A stretch of 64,000 nt of DNA, taken from the NCBI GenBank assembly GCA_965242595.1, contig OZ251464.1, forward strand, positions 1,240,001 through 1,304,000, read 5' to 3'. Under the pieces are notes generated by a model, which did not search any database, was not told the DNA's origin, and worked only from the letters and a program-made list of their open reading frames with translations. Position 1 is the stretch's first letter. Every line of letters begins with the position of its first letter. This stretch comes from SP197 sp965242595 (GTDB lineage: Bacteria > Pseudomonadota > Alphaproteobacteria > SP197). Positions 62,036-64,000 of this stretch are shown here, piece after piece. A program made the translations under genes and the position numbers.

Positions 62036-62347
62036 TCAGCCGTTCGGGCGCGCCCAGCCGTAATAGGTGCTGTGGTCTTGCCAGTTGTAGGGATCGGCCC
62101 CCAGGCTGCCGGCGCCGCCGGCGATCCCGTCCAGATCGCTGTCGGAAAGGGCGCCGTCCGGGTCGGGTGGAAACACCAGGTGGACCGTTTCGGCTGTGTC
62201 CTCGACCACGCGCACCTCGTCGATGGCGGCGGGGATGGGCAGGCCCCATGCGTCCAGGGCCGCCTGCGGGTTCGCCTGGATGCGGGCGCGAAAGCCGGCA
62301 TCCTCGCGCCAGGCCCGCGCGAAATCTTCAACCGGTGGTGCCTTCAT
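62036..62347 (-). CDS. NHLP-leader RiPP precursor-like peptide (103 aa)
   Basis: Residues 1-65 match the nitrile-hydratase-alpha-like leader (NHLP, TIGR03793 type): VEDFARAWREDAGFRARI, NPQAALDAWGLPIPA and EVRVVEDTAETVHLVFPPDP. The leader ends with LSDSDLDGIAGG, the double-glycine cleavage pattern (Gly77-Gly78). The predicted core is 25 residues, starts AGSLGADPYNWQDH and is rich in Tyr, Trp, Asn and Gly with no Cys. Strong ribosome site (GGAGGAAAG) and a good upstream promoter. No cyclodehydratase, lanthionine synthetase, radical SAM partner or NHLP transporter lies in the window next to it. The cognate enzymes may be elsewhere. Confidence 0.75.
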   Translation of the reverse strand: MKAPPVEDFARAWREDAGFRARIQANPQAALDAWGLPIPAAIDEVRVVEDTAETVHLVFPPDPDGALSDSDLDGIAGGAGSLGADPYNWQDHSTYYGWARPNG

Positions 62348-62442
62348 CTCTGCTTTCCTCCGGGGTTATGCCAGCGCCTGCGCCGTGACATCGTTCGGGG
62401 CCGTCCAGGCACCGGCCATCGTTTCTTCGTGTGTCTGACATC

Positions 62443-62471
62443 TATCTGGCACGGCGACGGCAAGCTGTCAA
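62443..62471 (-). promoter_or_regulatory. Sigma-70-type promoter for the NHLP peptide gene
   Basis: TTGACA (62471-62466) and CAGATA (62448-62443) separated by exactly 17 bases, reading on the minus strand, followed by a ~90-base leader to the ATG. The -35 box is perfect, notable in such GC-rich DNA. Confidence 0.55.
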
Positions 62472-62673
62472 GCACCGCTCGTGCATTTTTCGCAGGGCAT
62501 GAAGAATATATTGCACCTGCCGCGCCACGGGCAGGGCAGCGCCTGCCGCGACATCGGCGGCGGTCGCGAGCACGGCGCGGGGCTGGCATGGCCCCGGGCA
62601 CCGGCGTTCCGCCGGCATCGGGCCGGAGCTCCCGAACCCTTCGCCTCCTGTGCCCCGAGGCGGGGCAGGCCCC

Positions 62674-62752
62674 GTCATTGCGCCCCCTGTCATTGCGCTC
62701 TTGTCGTTGCGCCCCCCTGTCATTGTGCCCCTTGTCATTGCGAATGAGTTGC
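62674..62752 (+). promoter_or_regulatory. Five GTCATTGCG direct repeats with a Fur-box-like last copy
   Basis: GTCATTGCG or one-base variants (GTCGTTGCG, GTCATTGTG) start at 62674, 62689, 62703, 62719 and 62734, spaced 14-16 bases, with C-rich spacers. The last extends to CATTGCGAATGAGTTGCAG, whose complement (GCAACTCATTCGCAATG) resembles alphaproteobacterial iron-regulator (Fur) boxes. It lies 35 bp before the ABC ATPase start, in a position to control it. Confidence 0.45.
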
Positions 62753-62786
62753 AGTTAGTCTTCCCGCCTCCATCGGGCCGGGACGG

Positions 62787-63857
62787 ATGACGGCACTTTC
62801 CTTTCACGGCGTCGGCCATGCCTATGACGGGCGCCCGGCGCTCCAGGCGATCGATCTGGAGCTGGCCGGCGGCGAGATCCAGTGCCTGGTCGGCCCGTCG
62901 GGCTGTGGCAAGACCACGGCCCTTCGCCTCGCCGCCGGCCTGGAGGTGCTGGCCGAGGGCGCCATTCGCATCGGCGGGCGCCTGGTTGCCGGCCGCGGCG
63001 TCCATCTTCCGCCCGAGGCGCGCGGCGTCGGCATGATGTTCCAGGACTTCGCGCTCTTTCCCCATATGACGGCCGCCGCCAATGTCGGCTTCGGCCTGCG
63101 GCGGCTGGATCGGCGCGCGCGGCGACGGCGGGCGGAGGAGCTGCTGGAGCGGGTGGGGCTGGCCGGCTGTGGCGACCGCTATCCCCACGGGCTTTCGGGC
63201 GGCGAGCGGCAGCGGGTGGCCCTGGCCCGCGCCCTGGCGCCGGAACCCCGCGTGATGTTGCTGGACGAACCCTTTTCCGGCCTGGATGTCCGTCTGCGCG
63301 AAGAGGTGCGCGAGCGGACGCTGGCCGTGCTGCGCGAGGCCGCCATCGCCGCCCTGGTGGTCACCCACGATGCCGAAGAGGCGATGTATATGGGCTGCCG
63401 CATCGCGGTGCTGCAAGGCGGGCGCCTGGTGCAGAGCGGGCGCCCGGCGGAGGTCTATCGCCGCCCCGCCTCGGCCTTCGTCGCCCGCTTTCTGGGCGAG
63501 ACCAACCGGCTGGAGGGGGTGGTGCGCCAGGGGCTGGCGCGCTCGCCTCTGGGCTGTGCCGCGGCCGACGGACTGGGCGAGGGCGAGGCGGTGGACCTGC
63601 TGATCCGCCCGGAGGGCCTGCGCCTTATCGCCAGCTGCGGCGGCTGTGCCAGCGGCGAGGGGCACTGGGCCCGGGTTCTGGCCTGCCATCCCCTGGGCCA
63701 CAGCCATCTGGTGACGCTGGGCCTGGACGATGGCCAGCGGCTGCGGGCGCGCATCTCCGGGCAGGAGCCGCCGCCGCCCGGCGCCGAAGTGGCGGTGACC
63801 ATCGCCGAGGGCGCCGCGCTGGTGTTCCCCCGCCAGGGCCGCCCGCCGCCAGCCTGA
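62787..63857 (+). CDS. FbpC-like ABC transporter ATP-binding protein
   Basis: 356 residues. Walker A is GPSGCGKTTALRLAAGLE, Q-loop MFQDFALFPHMT, signature LSGGERQRVALARAL, Walker B VMLLDEPFSGLDVRLREEVR, switch VVTHDAEEA. The C-terminal half is a TOBE-type regulatory domain (VDLLIRPEGLRLI). The layout is that of ferric iron or spermidine/thiosulfate-type importers; the possible Fur box favours iron. No permease or binding protein is adjacent, since tatA follows. Confidence 0.82.
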   Translation: MTALSFHGVGHAYDGRPALQAIDLELAGGEIQCLVGPSGCGKTTALRLAAGLEVLAEGAIRIGGRLVAGRGVHLPPEARGVGMMFQDFALFPHMTAAANVGFGLRRLDRRARRRRAEELLERVGLAGCGDRYPHGLSGGERQRVALARALAPEPRVMLLDEPFSGLDVRLREEVRERTLAVLREAAIAALVVTHDAEEAMYMGCRIAVLQGGRLVQSGRPAEVYRRPASAFVARFLGETNRLEGVVRQGLARSPLGCAAADGLGEGEAVDLLIRPEGLRLIASCGGCASGEGHWARVLACHPLGHSHLVTLGLDDGQRLRARISGQEPPPPGAEVAVTIAEGAALVFPRQGRPPPA

Positions 63858-63978
63858 ACCGCCCGCGGCGATTTGCGCTGGCGGGAGGGCGCCAGGACCG
63901 CTATATGTGGCGCTTGGGGACGAAGGCGCCACGGGCGCGGCCGGCCCTTCGGGAACGGAACAGCCACGAGGTTCGCAG

Positions 63979-64000
63979 ATGGGTACCTTCAGCATATGGC
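63979..64000 (+). CDS. tatA: Twin-arginine translocase subunit TatA (start only)
   Basis: Only seven codons are in the window: MGTFSIW, the standard TatA N-terminus (usually continuing HWLIVL). GAGG lies nine to twelve bases upstream. The call rests on this match plus scpA-scpB upstream, which normally precede tatABC in alphaproteobacteria. TatABC exports folded proteins such as the Tat-signal DsbA-like protein at 4.8 kb. Confidence 0.7.

Larger units (their letters stand above)
62348..62786. other. 439-bp divergent intergenic region between the NHLP peptide and fbpC-like gene
   Basis: Holds a minus-strand promoter for the peptide gene (62443-62471), about 200 bp in the middle with no gene or motif I can name, and a repeat array directly before the ATPase gene (62674-62752). 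These are listed separately. Confidence 0.6.

Noticed and set aside
62674..62752. Replication origin iterons
   Set aside because: Repeats are regular, but there is no rep gene, DnaA-box cluster or AT-rich unwinding region; promoter control is more likely.

Overview
The window is a very GC-rich, densely packed chromosomal segment. Its gene content and order point to an alphaproteobacterium, probably Rhodospirillales-like (inference from synteny; no 16S rRNA gene is present). The markers are mutY next to a DciA/DUF721 - DsbA-like - smc block; erpA, xthA, dgt, argS, a SPOR protein, nagZ, scpA, scpB and tatA close together; and coq7, ETF-ubiquinone oxidoreductase and ispE. No rRNA, CRISPR array or recognisable insertion sequence was seen. 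One tRNA gene, tRNA-Gln(TTG), is present.

Layout. 1-7.9 kb: a partial molybdopterin oxidoreductase, smc, a DsbA-like protein and a DciA-like protein on the minus strand, divergent from mutY. mutY collides head-on with rnhB over a shared 9-bp repeat tract; a PIN toxin-antitoxin pair follows. 8-17.2 kb: a PA0069-type radical SAM protein, two small arsenosugar-type glycosyltransferases with an MFS transporter, a taurine/nitrate-type ABC importer, and an acyl-CoA synthetase coupled to a possible Fe(II)/2-oxoglutarate oxygenase. 17.5-26.8 kb: a type I restriction-modification island. It reads hsdM, a Fic-N-like fragment, micro-ORFs, an MNT nucleotidyltransferase-HsdS fusion, a membrane TPR protein, a PHD/PIN toxin-antitoxin pair, a small leader-peptide-like gene, then hsdR. 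This is the strongest candidate for an unusual system. 26.9-35.7 kb: tupC-tupB (tungstate import), tRNA-Gln, ispE, a TPR lipoprotein, ETF-QO, a family 4 uracil-DNA glycosylase and a lytic transglycosylase.

35.8-46.5 kb: a tandem pair of coiled-coil membrane proteins, moaB behind a structured leader, coq7-dsbB, a YqaA-like membrane protein, a frameshifted retropepsin gene, hicAB, a MaoC hydratase, a homocysteine methyltransferase, a fatty acid desaturase, a ChaC-like protein, an EamA exporter and two GFA-family genes. 46.6-54.8 kb: a serine hydrolase carrying an in-frame palindromic repeat, tupA, an HNH protein, ilvD, a low-GC orphan, a third GFA gene, a maleate-isomerase-like protein, xthA and erpA. 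54.9-64 kb: dgt, argS, SPOR protein, nagZ, site-2 protease, scpA, scpB, then a RiPP-precursor-like gene and an FbpC-like ATPase sitting between scpB and tatA.

Connections. Molybdenum/tungsten metabolism recurs: Mo/W oxidoreductase, TupA and TupBC at separate loci, and MoaB. smc, scpA and scpB encode the condensin complex from opposite ends of the window. The dsbA-like and dsbB genes are likewise apart. Four toxin-antitoxin modules or remnants (two PIN pairs, hicAB, MNT/Fic pieces) cluster in or near accessory DNA. A palindromic repeat (core CAGCACG-4 nt-CGTGCTG) occurs both between genes and inside a coding sequence.
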